Under the pieces are notes generated by a model that had not been told where the DNA came from, ran no database searches, and was given only the letters and a program-made list of their open reading frames with translations. From the NCBI GenBank assembly GCA_009699205.1, contig WLOP01000005.1:62001-126000 (forward strand): a stretch of DNA of 64,000 nucleotides, given 5' to 3'. Below, one piece after another: positions 1 through 8,618 of the stretch. Made by a program: the position numbers and the translations under genes. Source of the stretch: Actinomycetota bacterium (GTDB lineage Bacteria > Actinomycetota > Actinomycetes > Nanopelagicales > Nanopelagicaceae). Position 1 is the first letter of the stretch. Each line of letters starts with the position of its first letter.

Positions 1-977
1 TCGGATATTCATCTCTGCCGACTTCCGAAGCGAAAGCGTTAGGGGATTGGTTTCGCGAATCATGTGATTCTGGTTCTCTCGTTCGCTATTTAGAAACTTT
101 CGAACATACGATTGCCGTGATGCAAAGGCGCGAAGATATTGTTCGTGTCGCTCGCGAATGCGCGATTGATTTAGCACGTGATGGAGTTGTTTACGCAGAA
201 GTTCGCGGAGCTCCAGAATTATTCACGCTGAAAGGTTTAACCATGTCAGAAGTTGTTGAGGCGACTCTTGAAGGATATCGATTAGGAGAAGCTGATGCTA
301 AGGCTGAAGGGTTCTTCATTAAGGTAACCTCACTACTTTGCGGGATGCGCCAGAATAAACTTTCGCAAGAAGTTGCAGAGCTAGTGGTGAAATATCGCGA
401 TCAAGGCGTTGTTGGCTTTGATATTGCAGGCCCAGAAGATGGTTTCCCACCAAGTGATCAACTCGAAACTTTTGAATACCTTCGCCAAGAGAATGCGCAC
501 TTCACCATTCACGCCGGTGAAGCTTATGGCCTGCCATCTATCTGGGAAGCAATCCAACTATGTGGAGCAGAGCGTTTAGGGCATGGAGTAAGGATCATTG
601 ACGACATCGACCTATCTGGACCTTCACCGAAATTGGGAAGGTTGGCTTCTTACATTCGTGATCGGCGCGTACCCCTTGAAATGTGTCCCACATCTAATTT
701 ACAAACTGGCGCAGCTAAGACCATCAAGGAACATCCAATCGGCAAATTAGCAAAGTTAAGGTTTCGTATCACAGTAAATACAGATAACAGGCTGATGAGC
801 CAAACATCAATGAGCCACGAGATGCAAGAGTTGGTAAACGCCTTTGACTGGAACTTCTTAGATCTTCAAAGAGTGACAGTCAACGCACTCAAGAGCGCTT
901 TTATCCCTTTCGAAGAGCGTCTAGCTCTGATTGAAGAGATGGTTAAACCAGCGTATTTGGCTATCTCCGCTGAGTAA
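1..977 (+). CDS. add: Adenosine deaminase, 5'-truncated by window edge
   Basis: This enzyme deaminates adenosine and deoxyadenosine to (deoxy)inosine in the cytoplasm. The reading frame is open from base 3, before the first ATG at base 117, and the extra residues match the family N-terminal part (a GDWF segment, then a [11 protein letters not shown]-like segment), so the gene starts left of the window. Visible motifs are HAGE (zinc/catalytic Glu), LGHG, CPTSN and VNTDN with the metal-binding Asp. Its stop codon directly abuts that of the convergent aldehyde dehydrogenase gene. The product would feed the purine nucleoside phosphorylase at 7782-8618. Family identity is clear from the motifs; the missing N-terminus carries the first zinc-binding HxH motif and cannot be checked. 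Confidence 0.93.
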   Translation, partial: GYSSLPTSEAKALGDWFRESCDSGSLVRYLETFEHTIAVMQRREDIVRVARECAIDLARDGVVYAEVRGAPELFTLKGLTMSEVVEATLEGYRLGEADAKAEGFFIKVTSLLCGMRQNKLSQEVAELVVKYRDQGVVGFDIAGPEDGFPPSDQLETFEYLRQENAHFTIHAGEAYGLPSIWEAIQLCGAERLGHGVRIIDDIDLSGPSPKLGRLASYIRDRRVPLEMCPTSNLQTGAAKTIKEHPIGKLAKLRFRITVNTDNRLMSQTSMSHEMQELVNAFDWNFLDLQRVTVNALKSAFIPFEERLALIEEMVKPAYLAISAE

Positions 978-1820
978 TTAAACCCCGATTGTGTGCCAGA
1001 CAGTTTTGGCTTCAAGAAATGCACTGATCCTGGCGACTGATTGCTTATCGGAGAAGGCAAAGATTCTCTTGAGGTTATCTGCCCCAGCTTCTCGTAATTG
1101 GGCCTGATTTTTCTTCGCGATCCCTGAAATATCCATGGCATCAACATCCATATGAGATGCCATCCATGGCGATAGCTCATCTTTGAGACCAGTGAGAATG
1201 TTGCATACCCCCGCAGGCAAATCACTCGTAGCGAGTACTTCCGAGAATGTAATTGCAGTGAGTGGTGCACTTTGGCTTGCGACGAGCACAGCTGTATTTC
1301 CCGAAAGCATTACTGGGGCTAGAGAATTGACAAGCCCGAGCAAAGATTGCTTTTCTGGTGCAAAGATGCCGACTACACCGACTGGTTCAGGAATTGTAAA
1401 GTTGAAATAAGGACCGGAGACCGGGTTTGTTGCCCCAAAGACCGATGCAATTTTGTCTGCCCATCCGGCATGCCAGACCCAACTATCGATTGCCTGTTCA
1501 ACTTCTGCTTTTGCTTTAGTTGGTGTCAATTTTTCAACGGCGCAGATTTCATCAACGAATTGAGAGGCGCGCCCTTCCAGCATCTCGGCAATGCGATAGA
1601 GGATTTGACCGCGGTTATATGCAGTTGCTTTTGCCCATCCACTTTGCGCAGCGCGCGCAGCGGTCACCGCGTCACGAAGGTCTTTGCGAGAGGCTTGCGC
1701 AGGATTCGCGAGGAAATTTCCAGCAGATGTAATTTCGTAGACACGACCAGACTCTGATCGCGGAAATTGACCGTTGATAAAGAGTTTATAAGTTTTGCGA
1801 ACATCGATGCGATTACTCAT
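978..1820 (-). CDS. Aldehyde dehydrogenase-like protein without catalytic Cys (ALDH16 C-terminal domain-like)
   Basis: A 280-residue protein of the aldehyde dehydrogenase superfamily. It has the N-terminal NAD-domain pattern (FINGQF near the start, then AARAAQSGWAKA, a VVGIFAPE stretch and LSGNTAVLVAS). It ends about where a normal enzyme would begin its catalytic domain: no GHVCCAGSR-type cysteine loop and no ELGGK glutamate motif. Its ATG overlaps the end of the full-length upstream ALDH by 8 bases, implying translational coupling. ALDH16 enzymes carry a second, non-catalytic and shortened ALDH domain of about this size fused behind a catalytic one. I infer this is that domain as a separate subunit. 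A decayed ALDH copy is less likely because the frame is intact and coupled. Confidence 0.8.
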   Translation of the reverse strand: MSNRIDVRKTYKLFINGQFPRSESGRVYEITSAGNFLANPAQASRKDLRDAVTAARAAQSGWAKATAYNRGQILYRIAEMLEGRASQFVDEICAVEKLTPTKAKAEVEQAIDSWVWHAGWADKIASVFGATNPVSGPYFNFTIPEPVGVVGIFAPEKQSLLGLVNSLAPVMLSGNTAVLVASQSAPLTAITFSEVLATSDLPAGVCNILTGLKDELSPWMASHMDVDAMDISGIAKKNQAQLREAGADNLKRIFAFSDKQSVARISAFLEAKTVWHTIGV

Positions 1821-3270
1821 GGTCGCCCCCCTTGATGTAACTTCCTAAGCCATGTCGACCGCCTTCGCGACCCCACCCAGATTCCTTGTAGCCGCCAAAT
1901 GGACTGGCAGGGTCAAATTTATTAAAAGTATTTGCCCAAATAACGCCTGCTTTTAATTGATTACTGGCCCAGAGTGTGCGAGAACCTTTCTCGCTCCAAA
2001 TCCCTGCAGATAGGCCAAAAGGAGTGTTATTAGCCTTCTCTATCGCTTCTTGAGGGGTCCGGAAGGTCAGAATTGAAAGAACAGGTCCGAAAATTTCTTC
2101 ACGTGCGATTCGATGTGCTTGAGTGACACCAGAGAAGATTGTTGGAGCAAACCAAAAACCCTTGCTTGGCAATGTGCACTGTGGGCTCCAGATTTCGCCC
2201 CCTTCTTTCTTTCCATAATCTACAAGTTCGTTAATTTTCATCAACTGCTCAGCAGAGTTAATTGCGCCAAGATCTGTGTTTTTATCCATGGGATCTCCGA
2301 CGCGAATTTTTGCCATTCGCACCTTCAATTTCCCCACCACTTCATCATGAATTCCCTCTTGAATCAGAAGGCGTGAGCCCGCACAACAGACGTGCCCTTG
2401 ATTGAAGAAAATTCCGTTAACAATTCCTTCAACTGCTTCATCAATCGCGGCATCCTCAAAGACAATATTGGCACCTTTGCCACCGAGCTCTAAGGTAAGG
2501 CTTTTGCCAGAGTGAGCAACAGAGCGGGCAATTATCTTTCCGACATCCGTTGAACCTGTAAAGGCAATCTTGTCGATGCCGGGATGGTTTACGAGCGCTG
2601 CACCGACTGCACCATCGCCTGTGACAATATTTACTACACCGGCAGGGAGCTCTGCTTGTTGGCAGACTTGAGCGAATAAGAGGGCAGTCAATGAAGTACT
2701 TTCAGCTGGCTTAAGAACAACGGTATTACCTGTTGCGAGTGCTGGTGCAATTTTCCATGCAAGCATCAATAGCGGGAAGTTCCAGGGGATTATTTGTCCA
2801 ACTACACCGTGGGGCTTTGGGGCGCTTCCAAATCCAGCGTGCTGCAATTTATCCGCCCACCCCGCGTGGTAGAAGAAATGCGCCGCAGCGAGTGGAACAT
2901 CTACATCACGAGATTCGCGAATTGGCTTTCCGTTATCAAGGGTTTCAAGCACTGCAAATTCACGTGCTCGTTCTTGCAAGATTCGGGCGATGCGGTAAAG
3001 ATATTTTGCGCGCTGCGCAGGGGCCATTTTGGACCATGTTTTTTGGTAGGCAGATCGAGCAGCAAGTACAGCCTTATCAACATCTGCATTGCTGGCTTGG
3101 GTAATATTGCTCAATTTTTCACCTGTGGCAGGGTTTATTGAGGGAAAGTGCTTCTTGCCTTTGACGAATTTGCCGTTGATAAAGAGACCATATTCAGGTT
3201 CGATGGACACAACGGCTCGCGATTCAGGAGCTGGTGCATATTCAAAGGCGCTCATCGTTTTATCACTCAT
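1813..3270 (-). CDS. Aldehyde dehydrogenase, catalytic subunit
   Basis: A full-length NAD(P)-dependent aldehyde dehydrogenase of 485 residues. The catalytic set is present: Asn164 in IIPWNFP, Lys187 in VVLKPAE, general base Glu261 in LTLELGGKG and nucleophile Cys295 in GHVCCAGSR. It lies 3 bases downstream of deoC and overlaps the truncated ALDH-like gene by 8 bases. DeoC releases acetaldehyde from deoxyribose 5-phosphate, so oxidation of acetaldehyde to acetate is the natural role. That substrate is inferred from context; the sequence only proves the family. An alternative start lies five codons in (Met6). Confidence 0.92.
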   Translation of the reverse strand: MSDKTMSAFEYAPAPESRAVVSIEPEYGLFINGKFVKGKKHFPSINPATGEKLSNITQASNADVDKAVLAARSAYQKTWSKMAPAQRAKYLYRIARILQERAREFAVLETLDNGKPIRESRDVDVPLAAAHFFYHAGWADKLQHAGFGSAPKPHGVVGQIIPWNFPLLMLAWKIAPALATGNTVVLKPAESTSLTALLFAQVCQQAELPAGVVNIVTGDGAVGAALVNHPGIDKIAFTGSTDVGKIIARSVAHSGKSLTLELGGKGANIVFEDAAIDEAVEGIVNGIFFNQGHVCCAGSRLLIQEGIHDEVVGKLKVRMAKIRVGDPMDKNTDLGAINSAEQLMKINELVDYGKKEGGEIWSPQCTLPSKGFWFAPTIFSGVTQAHRIAREEIFGPVLSILTFRTPQEAIEKANNTPFGLSAGIWSEKGSRTLWASNQLKAGVIWANTFNKFDPASPFGGYKESGWGREGGRHGLGSYIKGGDHE

Positions 3271-3273
3271 TTT

Positions 3274-4221
3274 CTAATCAATCGTTACGTAGTTAGGGCT
3301 AGCGTATCTGCCCTCGCGCATCTTCATGCGCTGCTGAAGAAGGTCATTTAAAAGAGCGCTTGCGCCGATGCGAAAAAGAGCAGGATTGAGCCATTCTGGT
3401 CCAGCGGTTTCGTTAACTAGAACTAATTGTTTGATTGCATCTTTTGTCGTTCGAATTCCCCCAGCGGCTTTAACACCGATTCTCGTTCCTGTGAGCTCGT
3501 AATAGTCTCGCACCGCCTCTAACATCACCAAAACAACTGGAGCCGTGGCAGCGGGGGTAACTTTCCCTGTTGAAGTTTTAATAAAATCCGCTCCTGCCAG
3601 CATTGCAATGTAAGAGGCTTTTCGAACGTTGTCGTAAGTAACGAGTTCTCCTGTTTCCAGAATTACTTTGAGATGAGCGCGATCGCCACAAAGTTCTTTG
3701 ATGATTTTAATTTCCTCAAAAACCTCGCCAAATCTTCCAGATAGGAATGCGCCTCGGTCGATGACCATGTCAATTTCAGTTGCGCCGGCATCAATTGCAT
3801 CTTGAGTATCGTGAATTTTCACTGGCATCGACGCCCGTCCTGAAGGAAACGCGGTAGAGACGGCGGCGATAGGTAAGTCAGATCCTCCGATGGAATCTAA
3901 ATGTTGGCGCGCAGTTGAAACCATGTCGTTGTATACGCAAATCGCACCAACATGAGGGACTGTCGCATCAGTGGGGTCTGGTCGAAGACCTTTAGAGCAT
4001 AAGGCTCGAACTTTGCCTGGTGTATCTGCGCCCTCAAGGGTCGTGAGGTCAACCATCGAAATCGCAAGTTCGATTGCATAGTTCTTGCTCGCAGCTTTGA
4101 TACTTCTAGTTCCCAACATAGCTGCTCTTGCTTCGGCACCCACTTGGTCAACCCCAGGGAGGGTTTTCAGAAAGTTCTTAAGGCTACTTTCTGTGCCATC
4201 AACAATTGAATAGGTAATCAT
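3274..4221 (-). CDS. deoC: Deoxyribose-phosphate aldolase
   Basis: This enzyme cleaves 2-deoxyribose 5-phosphate into glyceraldehyde 3-phosphate and acetaldehyde by a Schiff-base mechanism. Expected active-site residues are visible: Asp151 (ATEIDMVID), Schiff-base Lys215 (DFIKTSTGK) and Lys251 (IGVKAAGGIRT). At 315 residues it belongs to the longer DeoC type rather than the about 225-residue short form. It heads a three-gene transcription unit with the two aldehyde dehydrogenase genes. It starts 44 bases downstream of the S9 peptidase stop. That gap holds a TAGAAT -10-like hexamer nine bases before the ATG and a 14-bp palindrome just upstream of it. Confidence 0.95.
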   Translation of the reverse strand: MITYSIVDGTESSLKNFLKTLPGVDQVGAEARAAMLGTRSIKAASKNYAIELAISMVDLTTLEGADTPGKVRALCSKGLRPDPTDATVPHVGAICVYNDMVSTARQHLDSIGGSDLPIAAVSTAFPSGRASMPVKIHDTQDAIDAGATEIDMVIDRGAFLSGRFGEVFEEIKIIKELCGDRAHLKVILETGELVTYDNVRKASYIAMLAGADFIKTSTGKVTPAATAPVVLVMLEAVRDYYELTGTRIGVKAAGGIRTTKDAIKQLVLVNETAGPEWLNPALFRIGASALLNDLLQQRMKMREGRYASPNYVTID

Positions 4222-4238
4222 GAGGTTCGCATTCTATT

Positions 4239-4252
4239 CTGCCTGCAGGCAG
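4239..4252. promoter_or_regulatory. 14-bp perfect palindrome before deoC, candidate operator
   Basis: CTGCCTGCAGGCAG reads the same on both strands. It lies two bases upstream of the TAGAAT hexamer (4231-4236, minus strand) that precedes deoC, where a repressor would block RNA polymerase. It is not followed by a T-run on the minus strand, so a terminator for the upstream peptidase gene is less likely. Operator function is inferred. Confidence 0.45.
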
Positions 4253-4265
4253 GTGGAAAGTGCGC

Positions 4266-6149
4266 CTAAAGTGCGGGAATAAACCCCAGTACTTCGCCGT
4301 AGAAAGTGAGTTCTGCTTCAATTGAGGAGATGATGGAAGTTGCTTGGCGAAACCCATGTCCCTCTCCTTCATAGGAGATATAGCGATGCTTAATCCCTAT
4401 GGCTACACAGATATCTCGGAAAGCTTCTGATTGGCTTGGCGGCACAACTGCATCATCTAAGCCTTGAAAGATAATGAGGGGAGAAGTGAGATTCTCAGCA
4501 TGAGTGAGAGGTGAGCGCTCTATGTAAAGGTCGATATCTTCTGGAAAACGACCAATCATGGAATCTAAATATCGAGATTCAAAATCATGGGTATCTGCAG
4601 CCAGTGCTGTTACATCTGCAACTCCATAATATGACGCACCTGCGGCAAATTTCTTGCTATGAACTAGCGCATTAAGAACAGTGAAACCACCTGCGCTGCC
4701 CCCGCGTATGAGTACCTTCTGCGGGTCCACAGATCCAGATTCAATAAGTGTGTCAACTACAGCAATGACATCTTCGTAATCAACAACCCCCCATTGGCCC
4801 CGAAGTAAGTTTCTGTAATCGCGCCCATAACCGGTAGAGCCGCCGTAATTTACATCTACAACCGAAAAGCCACGCGAAGTAAAATACGCATATTCCATAT
4901 CGAGAGTTGCAGAGTGGTTAGCCGTAGGACCGCCATGGACTACAACGATAAGGGGCACTTTTTCTGAAGGAGAAAAATCTGGGTGATGTGCGGGGTGAAG
5001 TATTGCAAAGACATCACGTCCATCACTGCGCTTAGCTGTAATTTCATGAGGGGTGGGAAAATACTTTGAGTCAATCGGAGGATGAGTCGTAGCGACAATT
5101 GAAGAGAGAGCGAAAGTGGCAAGATCAATTTCAATTAGCTGTTGGATAATCTTGCCGCTGCCACCAAATGCGTAAGCTTTACCATTTCCGGCACTTATTG
5201 AAGGCTTGAAGTCGGTAAGTTCTGAACTTAAATCTTTGCACTCTCTTGTCTTGGGGTCTACCAAAACAATTTTTCGGTTATCTACGGCGCCATGTATTGA
5301 AATCACACTATCATCTGGCAAGACTGTGAGGGTACGCATTCCGAGCTGCCACAATGGGCCACCCCATTCGCTCTCATCTGTAATAAGGTGCGTCTTCTTT
5401 GCGTCCAAGTCAACGCTCCATAGGTTCCACCACCCACTTTTGTCGGAGATGTAATAGATCTCGTTGCGCGAGCTCCATTCAGGCGAGAGGCAAGATTCTT
5501 CGAGACCACCTGCAAGCACGCCGACATTAAATAATTGTCCCGCTGAAATTTCGGCAACCTTAATTTCGGTTCCATCCCACGGCATCGCTGGATGTTCCCA
5601 ACAAATCCAGAGAAGATATTTGCCATCGTGCGATACTCGCGGTTGCGAATAGAAATGAGAAGACGAGTCAAGGGAGCGCACTTCAGAATCTGTTATCGCT
5701 ACCAGGTCTCGTGTTACTTCACCGGCGATATGGCGTTCTCGGATGCACCAAATTTCCTCGCCAACCGAAATCATCTCGATGTAGCGATGAACTTCACCTT
5801 CTGGTGGTGCTGGGGTAAGCGGAACCGGATCCCCTTTGGGTTCTGTCAGATAAATCCGTTGATCGTCTTTGTTGATAAATGCAAGCAACGTCTTACCTTG
5901 GCGAGAGATTGCCAGCCAACTAATTCCGCCATATTCGTGCACGTGGCTCGATGCGCTCCAAGGAGATTTCAATAAATCTCCATCTTTGCGGCTGACAATG
6001 AGCGTTCTGCCTGACTCGCTTGGCCGGGTTTCATCCCACCACAAATCATCTCCGACAACTTGTGACCACATATTGCGATTTCCGCTTTCAGCAAGTAAAC
6101 GCGCAGATAGCGGTGAAGTCCAAGATCCCGGTTTCAATTCTTTCTGCAT
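4266..6149 (-). CDS. S9 family serine peptidase (prolyl oligopeptidase/acylaminoacyl-peptidase type)
   Basis: A 627-residue cytoplasmic peptidase with an N-terminal beta-propeller-like half (about residues 1-370) and a C-terminal alpha/beta-hydrolase domain. The catalytic triad is Ser485 in RGGSAGG, Asp566 in GLDDAVVPP and His598 in GEGHGF; HGGPTAN near residue 406 looks like the oxyanion-hole segment. No signal peptide is seen. Its ATG overlaps the stop of the upstream sugar-phosphate mutase by one base (TAATG), so it is translated from that operon. It would process short peptides; there is no visible link to nucleoside metabolism beyond co-transcription. Confidence 0.9.
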   Translation of the reverse strand: MQKELKPGSWTSPLSARLLAESGNRNMWSQVVGDDLWWDETRPSESGRTLIVSRKDGDLLKSPWSASSHVHEYGGISWLAISRQGKTLLAFINKDDQRIYLTEPKGDPVPLTPAPPEGEVHRYIEMISVGEEIWCIRERHIAGEVTRDLVAITDSEVRSLDSSSHFYSQPRVSHDGKYLLWICWEHPAMPWDGTEIKVAEISAGQLFNVGVLAGGLEESCLSPEWSSRNEIYYISDKSGWWNLWSVDLDAKKTHLITDESEWGGPLWQLGMRTLTVLPDDSVISIHGAVDNRKIVLVDPKTRECKDLSSELTDFKPSISAGNGKAYAFGGSGKIIQQLIEIDLATFALSSIVATTHPPIDSKYFPTPHEITAKRSDGRDVFAILHPAHHPDFSPSEKVPLIVVVHGGPTANHSATLDMEYAYFTSRGFSVVDVNYGGSTGYGRDYRNLLRGQWGVVDYEDVIAVVDTLIESGSVDPQKVLIRGGSAGGFTVLNALVHSKKFAAGASYYGVADVTALAADTHDFESRYLDSMIGRFPEDIDLYIERSPLTHAENLTSPLIIFQGLDDAVVPPSQSEAFRDICVAIGIKHRYISYEGEGHGFRQATSIISSIEAELTFYGEVLGFIPAL

Positions 6150-7777
6150 TATCGGCTCACCATCTCTGTAAGTGCGGGTTTCAAGAGCGCAATTGTCTCT
6201 GCGGCACGGATTTTTGCATCATCTCCGTGAGTAATTACCTCGACATAGCATTTAACTTTGGCTTCAGTACCACTTGGCCGAATGATGATTCTTATATTTT
6301 CTTCAAGCCAGATGCGAATGCCATCAGTGGGAGGCAAATCATCAGCAGGCTTCATTAAATCATCAATCTGTCTAATAGATTTTCCGGCGATAGAGGATGG
6401 TGGGGTAGCGCGCAAAGCACTGAGCATGGCTTGAATTTTGGAAAGATCTGAAACACGAAGGGAAATTTGCTCTGTTGCGTGAAAGCCATGACGTAACCAG
6501 ATTTCATCCAAAAGATCTAGCAGCGTCATTCCCTCGAGAGATAAATCAGTCGCTAGTTGTGCCAGAAGAAGTGCCGCAGAAATTCCATCTTTATCATTTA
6601 CAGATTCCGAATCTACGCAATAGCCCAGAGCCTCTTCGTAACCAAAGGCTAGTTGGGGGATCTTTGCCAACCATTTAAAGCCTGTCAGAGTCTGGCGATA
6701 CTCAATCTTGTAGTGCTCTGCAATCTTCTTGAGTATAGAAGAGGAGACAATTGAATTAGCAAATACCCCACTAGGGTTTTTGCGCGCAATATATTCCCCA
6801 AGGAGTGCGCCTAACTCATCTCCACGCAACATTCGCCATCCTGTTAAAGGATCCTTTACCGCGGCTGCGCATCTATCGGCATCTGGGTCATTGGCAATGA
6901 CGAGGTCGGCATCAAAATTGCGAGCTGTTTCTAAAGCAAGATCTATTGCGCCAGGCTCTTCAGGGTTGGGAAACGCTACTGTCGGGAAATCGGGATCTGG
7001 CTGTGCCTGTGCATCAACCAAAATCAAGGAAGCAAACCCCGCTGAATGAAAGACTCGTTGGATAGTTTCGGTTCCTACTCCATGCATGGCTGTGTATACG
7101 ATTTTTAGATCGCCAGGGGATGTCGCCAATTTCGCACTCTTGTGAATGTATTTTTCAATGATAGTTTCATCAAGAATTGTCCAGGAGTTGCCACGCTTTT
7201 CCCCCGCAAGGGAGGTAACAAGATCGATCTCTTTCGAAATCAATCCATCGGTAGGAGAAATAATTTGCGAGCCACGATATTCAATTCCATCAGCGTTAGG
7301 GCCAACGTAAACTTTGTATCCGTTATCTTGGGGGGGATTGTGGCTAGCGGTAACCATTACTCCGATATCGACTCCTAATTCTCCAATTGCAAAAGCTAAA
7401 ACTGGCGTGGGCAAAGGTCTTGGCAGAATGAAAACTTTCATACCCGCACCGCTCATGATTTCCGCGGTTTCTTGAGTGTAATCCTCTGAACCATGGCGGG
7501 CGTCACGACCAATAACTACGCTGGTCATACCTCGGCTTTGCATGTATTTGGCAAGACCAGCGGCGGTGCGGCCAACAACTGCGCGGTTCATGCAGGAAGG
7601 GCCAGGGCCAATCGGGCCGCGTAGGCCAGCAGTTCCGAATTGTAAAAATCCGGAGAAATATTTAGCTAATTCCTTTTCGTTATCCGCCGTTACCAACTCG
7701 CGCAATTGATGAGCGGTGACAGGATCTGGATCATCAGCAATCCAGTCTTCTACCTCTGCAAGCAGTCGTGAATCCAT
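6149..7777 (-). CDS. Phosphohexomutase-family enzyme (PmmB-like; possible phosphopentomutase)
   Basis: An alpha-D-phosphohexomutase of 542 residues, the longer PmmB/PGM2-like type. The phosphoserine loop TASHNPPQDNGYKVY has Ser145, the metal loop is NDPDADRC, and the C-terminal phosphate-binding loop is RPSGTEAKVK. The gene lies 4 bases after punA, as pmmB follows a purine nucleoside phosphorylase gene in mycobacteria. Between PNP and DeoC a pathway needs (deoxy)ribose 1-phosphate to 5-phosphate conversion, and PGM2-type enzymes are known to have phosphopentomutase activity. That role is therefore likely here but inferred. A TATTCT hexamer six bases before the ATG suggests its own leaderless promoter. 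Confidence 0.88.
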   Translation of the reverse strand: MDSRLLAEVEDWIADDPDPVTAHQLRELVTADNEKELAKYFSGFLQFGTAGLRGPIGPGPSCMNRAVVGRTAAGLAKYMQSRGMTSVVIGRDARHGSEDYTQETAEIMSGAGMKVFILPRPLPTPVLAFAIGELGVDIGVMVTASHNPPQDNGYKVYVGPNADGIEYRGSQIISPTDGLISKEIDLVTSLAGEKRGNSWTILDETIIEKYIHKSAKLATSPGDLKIVYTAMHGVGTETIQRVFHSAGFASLILVDAQAQPDPDFPTVAFPNPEEPGAIDLALETARNFDADLVIANDPDADRCAAAVKDPLTGWRMLRGDELGALLGEYIARKNPSGVFANSIVSSSILKKIAEHYKIEYRQTLTGFKWLAKIPQLAFGYEEALGYCVDSESVNDKDGISAALLLAQLATDLSLEGMTLLDLLDEIWLRHGFHATEQISLRVSDLSKIQAMLSALRATPPSSIAGKSIRQIDDLMKPADDLPPTDGIRIWLEENIRIIIRPSGTEAKVKCYVEVITHGDDAKIRAAETIALLKPALTEMVSR

Positions 7778-7781
7778 CTGC

Positions 7782-8618
7782 TTAGAATAACTTCGGAATT
7801 ACGCCTTTGAGAAGAGCTCCCATGCGTTGAGCGGCAGCTTTTCCAGCCGCAATCACCTCTTCGTGGTTAAGTTTTTCGCCGGTGACACCTGCTGCTGCAT
7901 TTGTCACAAGGGAGATTCCTAGAACTTCTGCACCGAGTGCATGTGCTGCAATAGCTTCAGGAACCGTAGACATTCCTACAAGGTCGGCTCCCATAGTTCG
8001 CATCATTTTGATCTCTGCAGGAGTTTCATAGGTTGGTCCGCGCCAATGCACGTAGACACCTTCTTGAAGCGAATTATCTTCAGACTTCACAATGGCGCGA
8101 ATTCTTTTACTGTAAAGGTCGGTGAGATCAACAAAGTTTGCGCCAATAAGAGGGCTAGTTGCAGTCAACGAAATATGATCACGGATAAGAACAGGCTGAC
8201 CAACTTTGTATTCAGTTTTAATGCCACCGCAAGCATTTGTGAGAATCACAATCTTGCATCCAGCCTTCACTGCCGTCCGAGTGCTATGGACTACGGGTTC
8301 GATGCCTTTACCTTCGTAGAGGTGGGTACGGCCAAGAAAAACTAAGGCGCGAAGAGGCCCATTGGCACCGGCAATTTCATACGAACGAATCTTTCCTGAA
8401 TGTCCTTCAACTGCTGGAGGGAGAAAACCTATAATTTCTTCGGCGCTAAATTCGTGCGTTGGTGTACCAAGCGCATCCACTGCGCCAACCCACCCAGAGC
8501 CCATGACAAGAGCGAGATCATGTTGTCCAACGCCAGTTCGAAGCGCTATTTGCGCAGCAGCTTTTTCGGCAGTACCAATTGGGTCTAGATAAATTCCATC
8601 AACTGTTTGTGCGCTCAT
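7782..8618 (-). CDS. punA: Purine nucleoside phosphorylase
   Basis: A trimeric-class purine nucleoside phosphorylase of 278 residues that splits (deoxy)inosine and (deoxy)guanosine into base and (deoxy)ribose 1-phosphate. Seen motifs are LVMGSGWVG near the N-terminus, the phosphate and base-binding segments ILTNACGGI and [10 protein letters not shown], and VGMSTVPEA containing the nucleoside-binding Met. The ATG overlaps the stop of the upstream carboxylase gene in an ATGA junction. Together with adenosine deaminase, the mutase and DeoC it completes a route from deoxyadenosine to glyceraldehyde 3-phosphate and acetaldehyde. Confidence 0.95.
   Translation of the reverse strand: MSAQTVDGIYLDPIGTAEKAAAQIALRTGVGQHDLALVMGSGWVGAVDALGTPTHEFSAEEIIGFLPPAVEGHSGKIRSYEIAGANGPLRALVFLGRTHLYEGKGIEPVVHSTRTAVKAGCKIVILTNACGGIKTEYKVGQPVLIRDHISLTATSPLIGANFVDLTDLYSKRIRAIVKSEDNSLQEGVYVHWRGPTYETPAEIKMMRTMGADLVGMSTVPEAIAAHALGAEVLGISLVTNAAAGVTGEKLNHEEVIAAGKAAAQRMGALLKGVIPKLF
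7784..7789 (-). promoter_or_regulatory. -10 element for leaderless mutase mRNA
   Basis: TATTCT, then AAGCAG, then the ATG at 7777. It overlaps the punA stop codon (7782-7784), so it would be an internal operon promoter. Confidence 0.55.

Noticed and set aside
978-1820. Pseudogene call for the short aldehyde dehydrogenase
   Set aside because: The frame has no frameshift or internal stop, is coupled to the upstream gene and has the size of the ALDH16 non-catalytic domain.
2733-3141. Two plus-strand frames of 115-123 codons inside the aldehyde dehydrogenase gene
   Set aside because: Both overlap a gene with all catalytic motifs; no promoter or Shine-Dalgarno and no recognisable protein features.
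4239-4252. Intrinsic terminator for the S9 peptidase gene
   Set aside because: The palindrome forms only a 5-bp stem and no T-run follows on the minus strand, so I list it as an operator candidate.
7941-8345. 134-codon plus-strand frame
   Set aside because: Antisense to the well supported purine nucleoside phosphorylase gene; Cys/His/Ser-rich shadow translation.
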